A stretch of DNA of 64,000 nt, taken from NCBI GenBank assembly GCA_003223215.1, contig QHYH01000110.1:1-64000 (forward strand), in the 5' to 3' direction. Origin of the DNA: Acidobacteriota bacterium. Lineage in GTDB: Bacteria; Acidobacteriota; Terriglobia; Acidiferrales; UBA7541. Position 1 is the first letter of the stretch. Every line of letters begins with the position of its first letter. This document shows positions 9,750 through 19,212 of the stretch, in pieces. The notes under the pieces were generated by a model. The model was not told the DNA's origin and did no database searches. It was given only the letters and a program-made list of their open reading frames with translations. The position numbers were made by a program, and so were the translations under genes.

Positions 9750-9941
9750 TTCTTGGCACGTTACGCGGGCGCTTTGCATGGCTCAATGGTTCTGCGGAGC
9801 CAGCGTACAGAGTACCAGGGTTATAGTACAAGACGGTCATTTCCGCCTCGCTTCCATTTGCGGTGAGGCTGCTATTCTATTTAGTATCAGCAGCATACAT
9901 GGCCACATCCGATTTGCTGGCTGGCCAAAGACTGGGGAGTA

Positions 9942-10433
9942 CTATCTTCGACCTGAGTCGAAGCCTCGCTGGTTAGCGAACCAACTGGGGACGTACCAAC
10001 GAACGTAAGTGGCGAATCCCAGCAGCAACACGAGCCACCAGAAGACGAGGACGCCGCGCATCCAAGCTTTGTATTGCGTGAGGCGAAGCTTTTCTGGCAA
10101 CAACCGCGTGCCCGCGCAAAGCAGGATGTACAAGCCCGCGAGTTCCGTGATGGTTCCGAGCCCGGCATGCACAGTCGCCAACGCAAAGTAAGGCCTACCG
10201 AGCTTGGCCGGAATCCGAGGAAGCACTTGTGAGCGAAAAGAAGGTGTCATTGCCACCAGGATCACTGCCAGATTGAGAAGCACGATGGCGGATTGGCACC
10301 AGGCGTGTTGCCGAAAACGCTTGCGGCGCGCAAGCCAGGCGCCGATGAGCAATCCGACTCCCATGCCGATTTCCAGCAGGAGAACCACGTCGGCTGCCAG
10401 CGGTGCAGCCGTTCCGAGAAATCCTTCGCTCAA
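9942..10433 (-). CDS. DUF420-like integral membrane protein
   Basis: Four or more TM segments with His-containing motifs, upstream of cupredoxin. Confidence 0.55.
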   Translation of the reverse strand: MSEGFLGTAAPLAADVVLLLEIGMGVGLLIGAWLARRKRFRQHAWCQSAIVLLNLAVILVAMTPSFRSQVLPRIPAKLGRPYFALATVHAGLGTITELAGLYILLCAGTRLLPEKLRLTQYKAWMRGVLVFWWLVLLLGFATYVRWYVPSWFANQRGFDSGRR

Positions 10434-10453
10434 AGTTCAGCCTCGGCCCTGAG

Positions 10454-10816
10454 TCATTCGACGACGACCTTAGCGGTCATCTTCGGATGAATCGAGCAGA
10501 AATACGGATAGGTTCCCGCCTTGGTAAAAGTGAAGGAGAACTTTTCGTCCGTGTCGAGCACTTTGGACTTGAACGCCTTGGGATCATCCGAACTGGCCAC
10601 CGTGTGCGGAATGTCGTCGCGATTTGTCCAGGTCACCGTGGTCCCCACCGCGACGGTCAATGTCGACGGACCGAAACTGAAATTGTCGATCTTCACCTCC
10701 GCGCTTTCCGCTTTTTGCGGTGCGACCGCAGCTGCGTTTCTTGGCGGGGCCGTTAGGGCGCTCGCTCCCAAAACAACCACCGCAAGAAAGACTGCGAAAG
10801 ACACACTTCTCCTCAT
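10454..10816 (-). CDS. Cupredoxin domain protein (plastocyanin/amicyanin-like)
   Basis: Signal peptide; VTWTNRDDIPHTVASSD ... GTYPYFCSIHPKMTAKVVVE copper-binding pattern. Confidence 0.92.
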   Translation of the reverse strand: MRRSVSFAVFLAVVVLGASALTAPPRNAAAVAPQKAESAEVKIDNFSFGPSTLTVAVGTTVTWTNRDDIPHTVASSDDPKAFKSKVLDTDEKFSFTFTKAGTYPYFCSIHPKMTAKVVVE

Positions 10817-10880
10817 GATTTTTCTACTCCTTTTTATTTTGTTGCGAAAAATTCAAGTATGCAGAGTTGGCGGCCGCCGC

Positions 10881-11936
10881 TCACCCGAGCGTCGAATCCA
10901 CAAGCCCAAGCGCTTGTTTTCCCCGGATGAAGTTCACATCGGTAATTCCCAGGACGCTCTTCAACTGCTCGGCCGGCACCTTCATCGGCCCGGGCGAATC
11001 GGCCTTGCCCGGCGCCGGCTGGGGAAAGGCGGTCGAAGCGGCGGTGTGAAAGGTGATATGGCCTTCGACTTTCTGCATGGTCTGGTGAATGTGCCCGTTC
11101 AACACCGTGACCGAGCCAAATTTCTTGAGGTACGACAACGCTTGCGCGCTGTCTTCGGTGCCCCAGCCCCACTCCGGATACACCGACCACAAGGGAATGT
11201 GCGCGAACACGACAATGGGCGTGCTGTACTGCAAAGGCTTCACGTCCTCTTCCAACCACTCGAGTTGCTCTTGGCCGAGCGTTCCGAGCCCGCCGGCTTT
11301 CAGGTTCAGCACATTCACCAACGCGATGAAGTGCACGCCTTTTTTGTCGAAGCTGTACCAGCCAGCTCCCTGGGCGCCTCTTCCAAAGCGCTCCCGGAAC
11401 TGCTTCCCATCGTCGTCCAAAACGTCGTGCTCGCCGGGCACATAGAAAATATCCTTGGGCGTGGCGCTCTTGAGGATTTGCTCGACGGTGTCGAATTCTT
11501 CCGGTTTCGAAAGATGGCTGATGTCTCCGGTGTGCAGAAGGAATTCCGGAGTAACCGCTAGTCCATTGATTTTGTCCACGGCCGCCTTGAGCGTCCCGGC
11601 CACGTCCGGGTTGGCCGCCTTGTTAAAACCCATGTGGCTGTCACTAATCTGCGCGAAGCTCAATTCGCCAGCCGTTTCCTTAAGGTCCATTTCCGCTAGG
11701 CGGCCCAGGCTGTAGGAGCGGAGCACGCCGCCGCGGATCACGCAGAAGGCCCCGGTGCCGGCCCAGGCCATGCACTTCAGAAAGCCCCGCCGATCGACGC
11801 CGTCATGGTTGTGGTCGTACACGAGTTCGTTTTGCGTGTTTCCGGAAAGGGCCTGTTGGGACGTTGTCTTCACGGTTCTCCTCAGCTCTGGACACACGAA
11901 GCCCCAGTGCAGTTTTTCGTCGCCCTTGCCCGCCAA
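10881..11936 (-). CDS. Metallophosphoesterase with Tat-like signal
   Basis: DRRGFLK Tat motif; AQISDSHMGF, LHTGDISH, PGEHD, FAHIPLW, NGHIH motifs; probable GTG start near 11873. Confidence 0.88.
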   Translation of the reverse strand: MAGKGDEKLHWGFVCPELRRTVKTTSQQALSGNTQNELVYDHNHDGVDRRGFLKCMAWAGTGAFCVIRGGVLRSYSLGRLAEMDLKETAGELSFAQISDSHMGFNKAANPDVAGTLKAAVDKINGLAVTPEFLLHTGDISHLSKPEEFDTVEQILKSATPKDIFYVPGEHDVLDDDGKQFRERFGRGAQGAGWYSFDKKGVHFIALVNVLNLKAGGLGTLGQEQLEWLEEDVKPLQYSTPIVVFAHIPLWSVYPEWGWGTEDSAQALSYLKKFGSVTVLNGHIHQTMQKVEGHITFHTAASTAFPQPAPGKADSPGPMKVPAEQLKSVLGITDVNFIRGKQALGLVDSTLG

Positions 11937-12124
11937 TTTTCATGGAGGGCGGCGCGGGTGAGAGAGTCCAGGGAGCCCGCGCCGCGTATGGGACGTGTTT
12001 CGATTGTGCAGACCGCCCGGGGAGGCCCGTTATTCCCGACCGGGCTGCTTACCAACGGATTGCCAGATTCGTCACTCTAAAGGGATTCTAGGGAATAAAA
12101 TCAGTCTAGAGGCGGTTTGTGCCC

Positions 12125-12691
12125 ATGAGTGGGTTCGACCAGGGGAGAGGCTCGGACTTGTTGGACGTGCACGAACGGGCGCGCTTCGAGCAACTCGTTT
12201 TGCCCCACCTCGATGCCGCCTTTAACCTTGCGCGCTGGCTGCTCAGACGCCGCGAGGACTCAGAAGATGTCACGCAGGAAGCCATGCTCCGCGCGTACCG
12301 CTTCTTCCGAGGTTTCCATGGAGGAGACGCACGTGCATGGCTTTTGCAAATTGTGCGCAATACTTGTTATACATGGTTAGAAAAGAACCGACCTGTGGAA
12401 CTGATGAGCGAATTTGACGAGGAATTGCATCCTCAGCCGAGCGTTTCCCCGGAGTCCCTGGCGATCGCGGGAGACAACCGGGAACGCCTGGGCAGGGCGC
12501 TCGAAACGCTGCCGCCGCGCTTCCGCGAGGTGCTGGTGCTCCGGGAACTGGAAGGGTGTTCCTATAAGGAGATTGCCACCATCACGGCGATTCCCATCGG
12601 CACGGTAATGTCCGCGTTGGCGCGCGCCCGCCAGCGGCTGCAGCGCGCCCTTACGCAACCTCCGGTCGAGGAGGCTCGCCGTGAGCTGTGA
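12125..12691 (+). CDS. ECF-type RNA polymerase sigma factor
   Basis: Region 2 (DVTQEAMLRAYRFFRGF) and region 4 (LPPRFREVLVLRELEGCSYKEIATITAIPIGTVMSALARAR). Confidence 0.93.
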   Translation: MSGFDQGRGSDLLDVHERARFEQLVLPHLDAAFNLARWLLRRREDSEDVTQEAMLRAYRFFRGFHGGDARAWLLQIVRNTCYTWLEKNRPVELMSEFDEELHPQPSVSPESLAIAGDNRERLGRALETLPPRFREVLVLRELEGCSYKEIATITAIPIGTVMSALARARQRLQRALTQPPVEEARREL

Positions 12692-13445
12692 TTACACGCA
12701 CACGGCCTTACACGGTTACCTGGATGGCGAGTTGGATGCGTCGCGCTCGGAGGAATTCGAACGTCACCTGGAGGGCTGCCGGGAATGTGCCAAGGCGCTC
12801 GAAACGGAGGAATCGCTGCGTTCTATTCTTCAGCGCAGCGGTCTTTGTGAAAGCGCTCCGCATTCGCTGCGCAAGAAGATCCGGGCGGAATTGGACGCGG
12901 CGACTTCTGTTCCGATCGCGCAGCGGATCCCCCTGTGGAGGTGGGCAGCCGTGGCCGCCTCGATTGTTCTGGTCGCGGCGATCTCTTGGTATGCCTGGCC
13001 GGGATCTGGGTCCGGAACGAGGAACCCTGCTGCTCCGCCCTTCACCGCAGCGGAACTCATCGACGCGCATATCCGCTCGCTGCAGCCCGGGCACCTCACC
13101 GACGTTGCGTCGACCGATCAGCACACCGTGAAACCGTGGTTCAACGGCAAGCTGGACTTCGCGCCGCCGGTGAAAGACTTTGCGGAGGACGGTTTTCCCC
13201 TGGTTGGCGGACGTCTGGACGTTTTGGGCGGCCGAAACGTTGCGGTGCTCATCTATGCGCGGCGAAAGCACTTCATCAATGTTTTTGTGTTGCCCACGAA
13301 AGAGCCGGACACACCGATTCATCCTCCCGGGCTGCGGCAGGGATACCAATGGCTGCACTGGCGTCATCAAGGGATGGAGTACTGCGCCGTATCGGACGTT
13401 TCGGTTGCGGACCTGCACGAGCTCGCGCAGCTCATCTACCAATGA
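12681..13445 (+). CDS. Anti-sigma factor (zf-HC2 domain, membrane anchored)
   Basis: HxxxCxxC: EFERHLEGCRECAKAL; single TM; overlaps the sigma-factor stop. Confidence 0.9.
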   Translation: MSCDYTHTALHGYLDGELDASRSEEFERHLEGCRECAKALETEESLRSILQRSGLCESAPHSLRKKIRAELDAATSVPIAQRIPLWRWAAVAASIVLVAAISWYAWPGSGSGTRNPAAPPFTAAELIDAHIRSLQPGHLTDVASTDQHTVKPWFNGKLDFAPPVKDFAEDGFPLVGGRLDVLGGRNVAVLIYARRKHFINVFVLPTKEPDTPIHPPGLRQGYQWLHWRHQGMEYCAVSDVSVADLHELAQLIYQ

Positions 13446-13451
13446 CGTACT

Positions 13452-13471
13452 CCCCTGGCGTCAGCCGGGGG
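13452..13471. repeat. Hairpin CCCCTGGC-GTCA-GCCGGGGG after the anti-sigma gene
   Basis: 8 bp inverted repeat with 4 nt loop; no U-tract. Confidence 0.4.
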
Positions 13472-13620
13472 CTACTCGGTCAACAGCTCAAAGATCTCCG
13501 CCCATCCCGCGTGGCTTCCGCCTTGCTGCTAAAAACCCTGAAAAAAGCCGATTCCTCGTCGCCTGGCGCACGTCGGCTCCGCCCCTCGGAATGACCAAGC
13601 GGCTGATTTTTCAAAAGGAC

Positions 13621-14013
13621 CTATTGCGGATTCGGCTTGGTCTTTACGTACGCCTTGGGCACTTCTTTCGCGTAAATCAGCCGCAGCGTCACGTTTTTGG
13701 TCTGACCGGAATGCACCGTGATATTTTTCTGCCACTCGGAGAAGACGCCTTTTCCCGAAGCGCGCATGTCGTAATTGTCGGACCGCAGCTTGGTGATCGT
13801 GAAATGGCCGTGGGCATCGGCGTGGACGGCATGCGGAGCATTGCCCCCCGACGATTGGTAGGTTACGGCGGCATGCGGCACTGGCTGGTCATCGGGGCCG
13901 AGCACGACGCCGGCCAGCGTGGCTGTTCCCTTTTTCTGCGGACCGGCTGCCACGCTGCGAGCCGTTACCAGCGCGAGCAAAAGAATCGCCCGAAACAAAA
14001 CGATGCGTCTCAT
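13621..14013 (-). CDS. Secreted carboxypeptidase-regulatory-like domain protein
   Basis: Signal peptide MRRIVLFRAILLLALVTARSVAA; LAGVVLGPDDQPVPHAAVTYQ...GHFTITKLRSDNYDMRASGKG. Confidence 0.8.
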   Translation of the reverse strand: MRRIVLFRAILLLALVTARSVAAGPQKKGTATLAGVVLGPDDQPVPHAAVTYQSSGGNAPHAVHADAHGHFTITKLRSDNYDMRASGKGVFSEWQKNITVHSGQTKNVTLRLIYAKEVPKAYVKTKPNPQ

Positions 14014-14212
14014 TTTTGGAGCCTCTCCTGTCGCTTTCCGGCGAGAGCGCTTCTGAAAGATTCGGCCGCGGGGGCTGGCCTTCTCGCTTCCCTTTGAGTG
14101 TAAATCGTGAGCAGCCGGCAGCTCGTGCTCGGCGAAAAAATGTGCGTTCGGAGCAACCTGCCAGTTCGGACAGGTGGGGCCGCGGCAGGAATTGGGGAGC
14201 GTCTCGCTCGAT

Positions 14213-14641
14213 ATCACGACGTGAAGGTCACCGTGTGCACGTCGTCGATCATCTTTTGCAGTTGATCGTTGGCTTTGTCGCGCTGTGCCTCCGTGTCCTG
14301 GATCTTTTTGCGCAACATTGCGTTTCCTGCTCGTCCAGTTGCTTTGTCTAGCGCTGAACGAGAACCCTTTCTTCGGCGCTGCCGCGCAGGGCTTTCCTGT
14401 TTTCGCGCAGTCGCCCCTGGTCTTTCACGATACCGTCGATGTCTTGCTGCCGGTTTTCCATTTCTTCTTCGAGGTTGGCGACCACGGCCCTTTGCGCGGA
14501 GATTTTCCCGAGCGCCTCGGCCATTTCCCGCGTGCCTTGTTTTGCGAACAGGGCAACCTGCTCGTCGGTGAGGCTCGAGAGCTCATAGGTTGTCGAGAGC
14601 GTGCGCACTTCCTCGCTGGGCAGTGCAGCCCCGCGCTGCAC
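14213..14641 (-). pseudogene. C-terminal remnant of a DUF4139-type coiled-coil protein
   Basis: TYELSSLTDEQVALFAKQGTREMAEALGKISAQRAVVANLEEEMENRQQDIDGIVKDQGRLRENRKALRGSAEERVLVQR*TKQLDEQET, then frameshift to MLRKKIQDTEAQRDKANDQLQKMIDD. Confidence 0.65.
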
Positions 14642-14796
14642 CGAATGGAACTCTGGTGGTTTGCCGGAAGGAATGCCGCAGAACGGTGAGAAGGTTCATA
14701 AGGATAAGACGCCGGGCACTCGGGAATGTTTCGTCTTGTTTCACGCGCGCGGGTCTATGGAATACTTGGATCTCGACGTTCCATCGAGGAGTTCCG

Positions 14797-15060
14797 ATGC
14801 CACGCTACCTTACGCAGCACACCTTGGCCTGCCTCACGCGGCAGGGCGCCGAAGCGCTCGCCAAGCGCATGCGAGCCGGCGGCACGGCGCGTGCTGATCG
14901 CGTGCTTGTCAATATGCTCGAAGGAAAAATGTTTGTAGAGTTTCGCGCGGAATCGCGCGAGGCGCTGGAGCTCTGGCTCAAGACCGAGGGCATGCATTTC
15001 GACTTTCTGGTGCGCATCGAATGGGAAATGCGGGGCGACACACTCGAACTGGCGGAATGA
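14797..15060 (+). CDS. Small conserved hypothetical protein
   Basis: 87 aa from ATG 14797: MPRYLTQHTLACLTRQGAEALAKRM... Confidence 0.55.
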   Translation: MPRYLTQHTLACLTRQGAEALAKRMRAGGTARADRVLVNMLEGKMFVEFRAESREALELWLKTEGMHFDFLVRIEWEMRGDTLELAE

Positions 15061-15396
15061 GTGGGCGAGGCGCCGAGATGACGTCCTCACTCCGAGAACA
15101 CAGCAATCATGCGGATGGAGATTGTGGCGCGAGAACCGCTCGAGGAGGTCGAGAGGAGCTTGGTCGGGCGATAGCCCGCAAAAAGGCCTTATGGCGAGGC
15201 CTATGGCGGTATTCGGCGAGAGCGTCAAGGGCGCAACCAGATGCTGACCCGATTGACCGGAATCGCCCATTGTGCGTCCCAAAAACGGGCACTCCTCTTT
15301 CGTGGCTACTTTTGAGAGGATGGCATAAGACTCGTATTTTCAGTAGCTTGCATAAGGTCGCCGCTTGGTGACTGGCCTGCGATTCTTCCCGGCATT

Positions 15397-16044
15397 ATGG
15401 CTACCGCAACAGCAAGTCTCGAAAGCATGACACGTCCCGGTCTGCTTCTGCTGGCGCAAAGAGGTGACCGCGAATCATTGGGCAAGTTGATCCTGCCCTA
15501 CGCAGCCGGTTTGTATCGAGGGGCGCTGCGCCTGACACGAAACCCTGCCGACGCGGAGGACGTGCGTCAGGAGGCCTTCCTGAAGGTGATCCGCCGACTC
15601 GAGCAGTTTGCGGGCTCTAGATCGCGGGATGCAAAACGAGACGATTTACATGCCTGGGTTTCGCGTATCGGCACGAACGCCTCGATTGATGTCATCCGCA
15701 AGCGGCGCGACGGAAGGCTCTTCTCTTTGGAAGAGCCGACCGGAACACGGGAGGAGACCGTCGGAAGTCGCATTGCCGCCCGCTACGATAATCCCGAAGA
15801 ACGCTTCGCGCGGCGAGAAATAGGTAAGCGCATGGCGGACTCCATCCGGCAACTTGCTCCGGAACTGCGGCACGTATGCCTGCTGCGCGACGTTTTGGAG
15901 TATTCCACGCAGGAAGTGGCACAGCGCCTGGGAGTATCATCGCTGACCGTGCGGCTGCGCCTGTTTCGCGCGCGCCGAAGGCTCAGAGAAAATCTATCTC
16001 TCGGCCCGATTCGCCGTTTCCCCCTTGCGTCCAAAAGCCGTTAA
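15397..16044 (+). CDS. ECF-type RNA polymerase sigma factor
   Basis: NPADAEDVRQEAFLKVIRRL and LAPELRHVCLLRDVLEYSTQEVAQRLGVSSLTVRLRLFRARRRLRE. Confidence 0.9.
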   Translation: MATATASLESMTRPGLLLLAQRGDRESLGKLILPYAAGLYRGALRLTRNPADAEDVRQEAFLKVIRRLEQFAGSRSRDAKRDDLHAWVSRIGTNASIDVIRKRRDGRLFSLEEPTGTREETVGSRIAARYDNPEERFARREIGKRMADSIRQLAPELRHVCLLRDVLEYSTQEVAQRLGVSSLTVRLRLFRARRRLRENLSLGPIRRFPLASKSR

Positions 16045-16135
16045 GGTTTGCAGTTACATCAATGCGAAATAGATAATTTGCACCGACCCGCGTTTCGAGG
16101 CGTAGAATCATGCGATCGCCCACCCTGGCAGGGAT

Positions 16136-16471
16136 ATGGAACACGACCGGCGGCGCACACCCCGTTATACCTTCAACGCCTCGATCGAAATGCGCGAAGG
16201 CGCTTCGCAGGACAAGAGGACCGCGCGTGTGGCCGGACTCAGCCTGAACGGGTGTTACGTCAGCACCGAGAGTCCGTATCCCGAGGGGGCTTTGCTAACG
16301 GTGAAGGTCTTCACGGAGACGGACTTTTATGAGGGTCAAGCCACGGTGATCTACCAACAAGAGAAGCTGGGTATGGGATTGATGTTTACCGAGACCCGGC
16401 CTTATTACCTGATGGTCCTGCGAAAATGGCTGCTCTCGGCGATGATGGCGAAGAAAGAAGCCCTGAGGTAA
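16136..16471 (+). CDS. PilZ domain protein
   Basis: RRRTPRYTFNASIEMRE...GLSLNGCYVSTESPYPEGALLTVKV. Confidence 0.8.
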   Translation: MEHDRRRTPRYTFNASIEMREGASQDKRTARVAGLSLNGCYVSTESPYPEGALLTVKVFTETDFYEGQATVIYQQEKLGMGLMFTETRPYYLMVLRKWLLSAMMAKKEALR

Positions 16472-16596
16472 TCTCGAAAGACGGGTAGTTTCATCGCCGC
16501 AGCAGGTGCATGAGACGCGCGTTGTCCTTTCCGGCGCAGGGATGGGCGGGAAATCTTTCCGTCGAAAGTTCACGACCGAGCAAGGGAACGGTCGGA

Positions 16597-17139
16597 TTAA
16601 TGTGCCGGCCTGTCCGTGACGAGTTCCGGGTGCCGGCGACGGAACGCTTCGGCAATGTGGCAGTTCCAGCAAACGGGCCAGTGGGTGGACAAGGTTTGCT
16701 GAAGATGTTCCAGCGGAATCTCATTCCACTCGAAGCTGTCGCCCTGCTCGTTTACGACGGCGGGAGGATGATCATGCCAATGGATTTCGCCAAACGGCCT
16801 GTGACAGTAAAGGCATCTCCTGCCTTCGTACCAGCGACTGACGATGTTGGAGACCAGGCACGCCTTCGGCGCCTCTTGAATCTGCGACAAACACTCCTGG
16901 CCACAACCCGCCATTCCGGGCCACCGCGAGCATTCGCTCAATTGAAGATGGGCAGTTCCAATGGTCGCCTGGATGGCGGCTTTTGCTGCCGCTACCCGCA
17001 CGGCCGCTGGCCGATGATTTTCCGGGCAGCTGATGATTCTGTTCCCGCGAAACTTGCGGTAAGCGCCAAGAGAGCGGAGAAGCCCAAAAACAACGATGAC
17101 GAGGGCCCCCGCCACGAATAATAGAGTGTAGGGCGTCAT
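16597..17139 (-). CDS. Membrane-anchored Cys-rich protein with two CxxCH motifs
   Basis: N-terminal TM; CLYCH and CWNCH motifs plus further Cys. Confidence 0.6.
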   Translation of the reverse strand: MTPYTLLFVAGALVIVVFGLLRSLGAYRKFRGNRIISCPENHRPAAVRVAAAKAAIQATIGTAHLQLSECSRWPGMAGCGQECLSQIQEAPKACLVSNIVSRWYEGRRCLYCHRPFGEIHWHDHPPAVVNEQGDSFEWNEIPLEHLQQTLSTHWPVCWNCHIAEAFRRRHPELVTDRPAH

Positions 17140-17353
17140 TTCGCCCCCCTTCCTGCCCGAACGCCGGGGTTCCGGTGTGCCTCTACCGAGCGCGAACCAC
17201 CATGAATACCGGGACCCGGTCGCTACAGACCTAAGTACATCTTTTGCCGCACCGCAGCGCAGTGATGGGGGGCATGCCGGCAGGTGATGACGGCACCGGG
17301 CGGCGCTTGCGTTCCTTAGACCTGGGGTCTTGGTGAGTTTGTGGAGCGTTGCG

Positions 17354-17371
17354 CTAGCTTCGCTAAGCTAG
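17354..17371 (-). terminator. Hairpin CTAGCTT-CGCT-AAGCTAG downstream of the PilZ gene
   Basis: Perfect 7 bp stem just after the stop at 17380; no clear U-tract. Confidence 0.35.
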
Positions 17372-17379
17372 AGATGCAC

Positions 17380-17778
17380 TTACTTTTGCGCGCGTAATTT
17401 TGTTGCGGTACGCGCCTCGGGATTTTTCGGCGACCAATCTTCCGGAGGAAAGGCTACCCGCCAGAAAGTGGGGCGGGGCGAATTGAATTCCACACCGACC
17501 TCGGCTCGGCCGCTGCGCACTGGACCGAGAAACGCCACATGGCATTCCTGTTCTTCCTCCGTCATGTTGTGCTTTAGATGGATGATCGCACCGCTGACGA
17601 CGCGCACGTTGAGCAAGATCAGCGCGCCGTGGGCGTTGATGGCGAGCGTCTCGGTCATTTCCTCAAAGTCCTTGCCCTGGGCGTCCTTGCCGCGCACGCG
17701 AATGCCAACTTGCATGAGCACGCGCTGGCTACGGCGCCGCGACAAGGCATGTGTTGGTGTTGTGGAGACCCGAAACAT
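17380..17778 (-). CDS. PilZ domain protein
   Basis: RRRSQRVLMQVGIRVRG...TLAINAHGALILLNVRVVSGAIIHL. Confidence 0.75.
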   Translation of the reverse strand: MFRVSTTPTHALSRRRSQRVLMQVGIRVRGKDAQGKDFEEMTETLAINAHGALILLNVRVVSGAIIHLKHNMTEEEQECHVAFLGPVRSGRAEVGVEFNSPRPTFWRVAFPPEDWSPKNPEARTATKLRAQK

Positions 17779-17871
17779 CGGAACCCTCGCTCTATTTAAC
17801 TATACCTGCGGGAGTTCGACTGTCGAGGGGCATCGCGGAGGGTGGTTTTCAAAGAGGCTACGACTGTTTGG

Positions 17872-19212
17872 CTAACCACGTTCTTCGATGGGGAGGTAAT
17901 TTCGTGTGTCATGGCCGAGATAAATTTGACGCGGGCGCGCGATTTTCTGTTCCGGGTCGAGAAGCATCTCTTCCCATTGCGCAATCCACCCGGATGTTCG
18001 CGGGATGGCAAACAGCACGGGGAACATGGTCATTGGAAAACCCATCGATTGGTAAATCAAGCCCGTGTAGAAGTCCACGTTGGGATAAAGCTTGCGCTTG
18101 ATGAAGTACTCGTCTTCGAGCGCGATGCGCTCGCACTCCAAGGCGATTTCGAGAAGCGGATTCTTGCCCATCAGGTCGAACACCTGATAGGCGATGTGCT
18201 TGATGATGCGCGCGCGGGGGTCGTAATTCTTGTACACGCGATGCCCGAAGCCCATAAGCTTTACTTCCCCGGTCTTGACGCGCTTGATGAACGCAGCAAC
18301 GTTCTGCACCGAACCGATTTCCATCAACATGCGGAGAACTTCTTCGTTCGCCCCGCCATGGAGCGGCCCGTAAAGCGCCGCGATGGCCGCGGCCGTTGCG
18401 GAGTAGGGGTCGACGTGCGAACTGCCCACGCTGCGAATCGTGTTGGCAGAACAGTTCTGCTCGTGATCGGCGTGCAAAATGAAAAGAATATCCAGGGCGC
18501 GCTCCAGCGTGGGATTCGGCCGGTACTTGGCTTCGGAAGTCCGGAACAGCATGTTCAGGAAATTTCCCGGGTAGCTGAGATCGTTGTCGGGGTAGACATA
18601 CGGCATGCCCAGCGTGTGACGGTAGGCAAAAGCAGCAATCGTCGGCATCTTGCCAATCAGGCGGTAGGTCTGCTTCTTGCGCGACTCGGGACTGAAGATG
18701 TCTTTCGCGTCGTTATAGAACGTGGAGAGCGCGGCGATGGTGGAAATAGTCATGCCCATGGGATGGGCGTCGTAGTGAAAGCCATCGAGAAATTTCTTGA
18801 TGCTCTCATGGATGAAGGTGTGATGGGTGATGTGGTAGGTCCAATCTTTCAACTGCGCAGCCGTCGGCAGTTCGCCGTGCAGCAATAAATAAGCCGTTTC
18901 GAGGTAGGTGCTTTTTTCTGCGAGATCTTCGATGGGATAGCCGCGGTAGCGCAGGATACCGGCGTCGCCATCGATATACGTGATTCTGCTGATACAGGAA
19001 GCGGTGTTGTTGAACGCCGGGTCGTAGCTCATCAACCCGAATTCCTTGGGATCGACTTTGATCTGGCGAAGGTCGGCGGCGCGGATGGTGCCGTGCGTGA
19101 CGGGAATTTCGTAGGATTTTCCGGTGCGATTGTCGGTGATGGTAAGCGTTTCGCGGGCGGTGGTGGCGCCGTCCGGTTTTCTCGTCTGCGTAGCGGAAAG
19201 TGGAGAGCTCAT
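17872..19212 (-). CDS. gltA: Citrate synthase
   Basis: GYPIEDLAEKSTYLE, LHADHEQNCSANTIRSVGSSHVDPYSATAAAIAALYGPLHGGANEEVLRML, MGFGHRVYKNYDPRA. Confidence 0.97.
   Translation of the reverse strand: MSSPLSATQTRKPDGATTARETLTITDNRTGKSYEIPVTHGTIRAADLRQIKVDPKEFGLMSYDPAFNNTASCISRITYIDGDAGILRYRGYPIEDLAEKSTYLETAYLLLHGELPTAAQLKDWTYHITHHTFIHESIKKFLDGFHYDAHPMGMTISTIAALSTFYNDAKDIFSPESRKKQTYRLIGKMPTIAAFAYRHTLGMPYVYPDNDLSYPGNFLNMLFRTSEAKYRPNPTLERALDILFILHADHEQNCSANTIRSVGSSHVDPYSATAAAIAALYGPLHGGANEEVLRMLMEIGSVQNVAAFIKRVKTGEVKLMGFGHRVYKNYDPRARIIKHIAYQVFDLMGKNPLLEIALECERIALEDEYFIKRKLYPNVDFYTGLIYQSMGFPMTMFPVLFAIPRTSGWIAQWEEMLLDPEQKIARPRQIYLGHDTRNYLPIEERG

Noticed and set aside
13540-13605. Possible dispersed repeat (GATTCCTCGTCGCCTGGCGCACGTCGGCTCCGCCCCTCGGAATGACC)
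   Set aside because: Resembles an intergenic repeat style, but only one copy is visible in this window, so it cannot be supported here.
17842-18888. 348 aa plus-strand ORF
   Set aside because: Antisense to citrate synthase.
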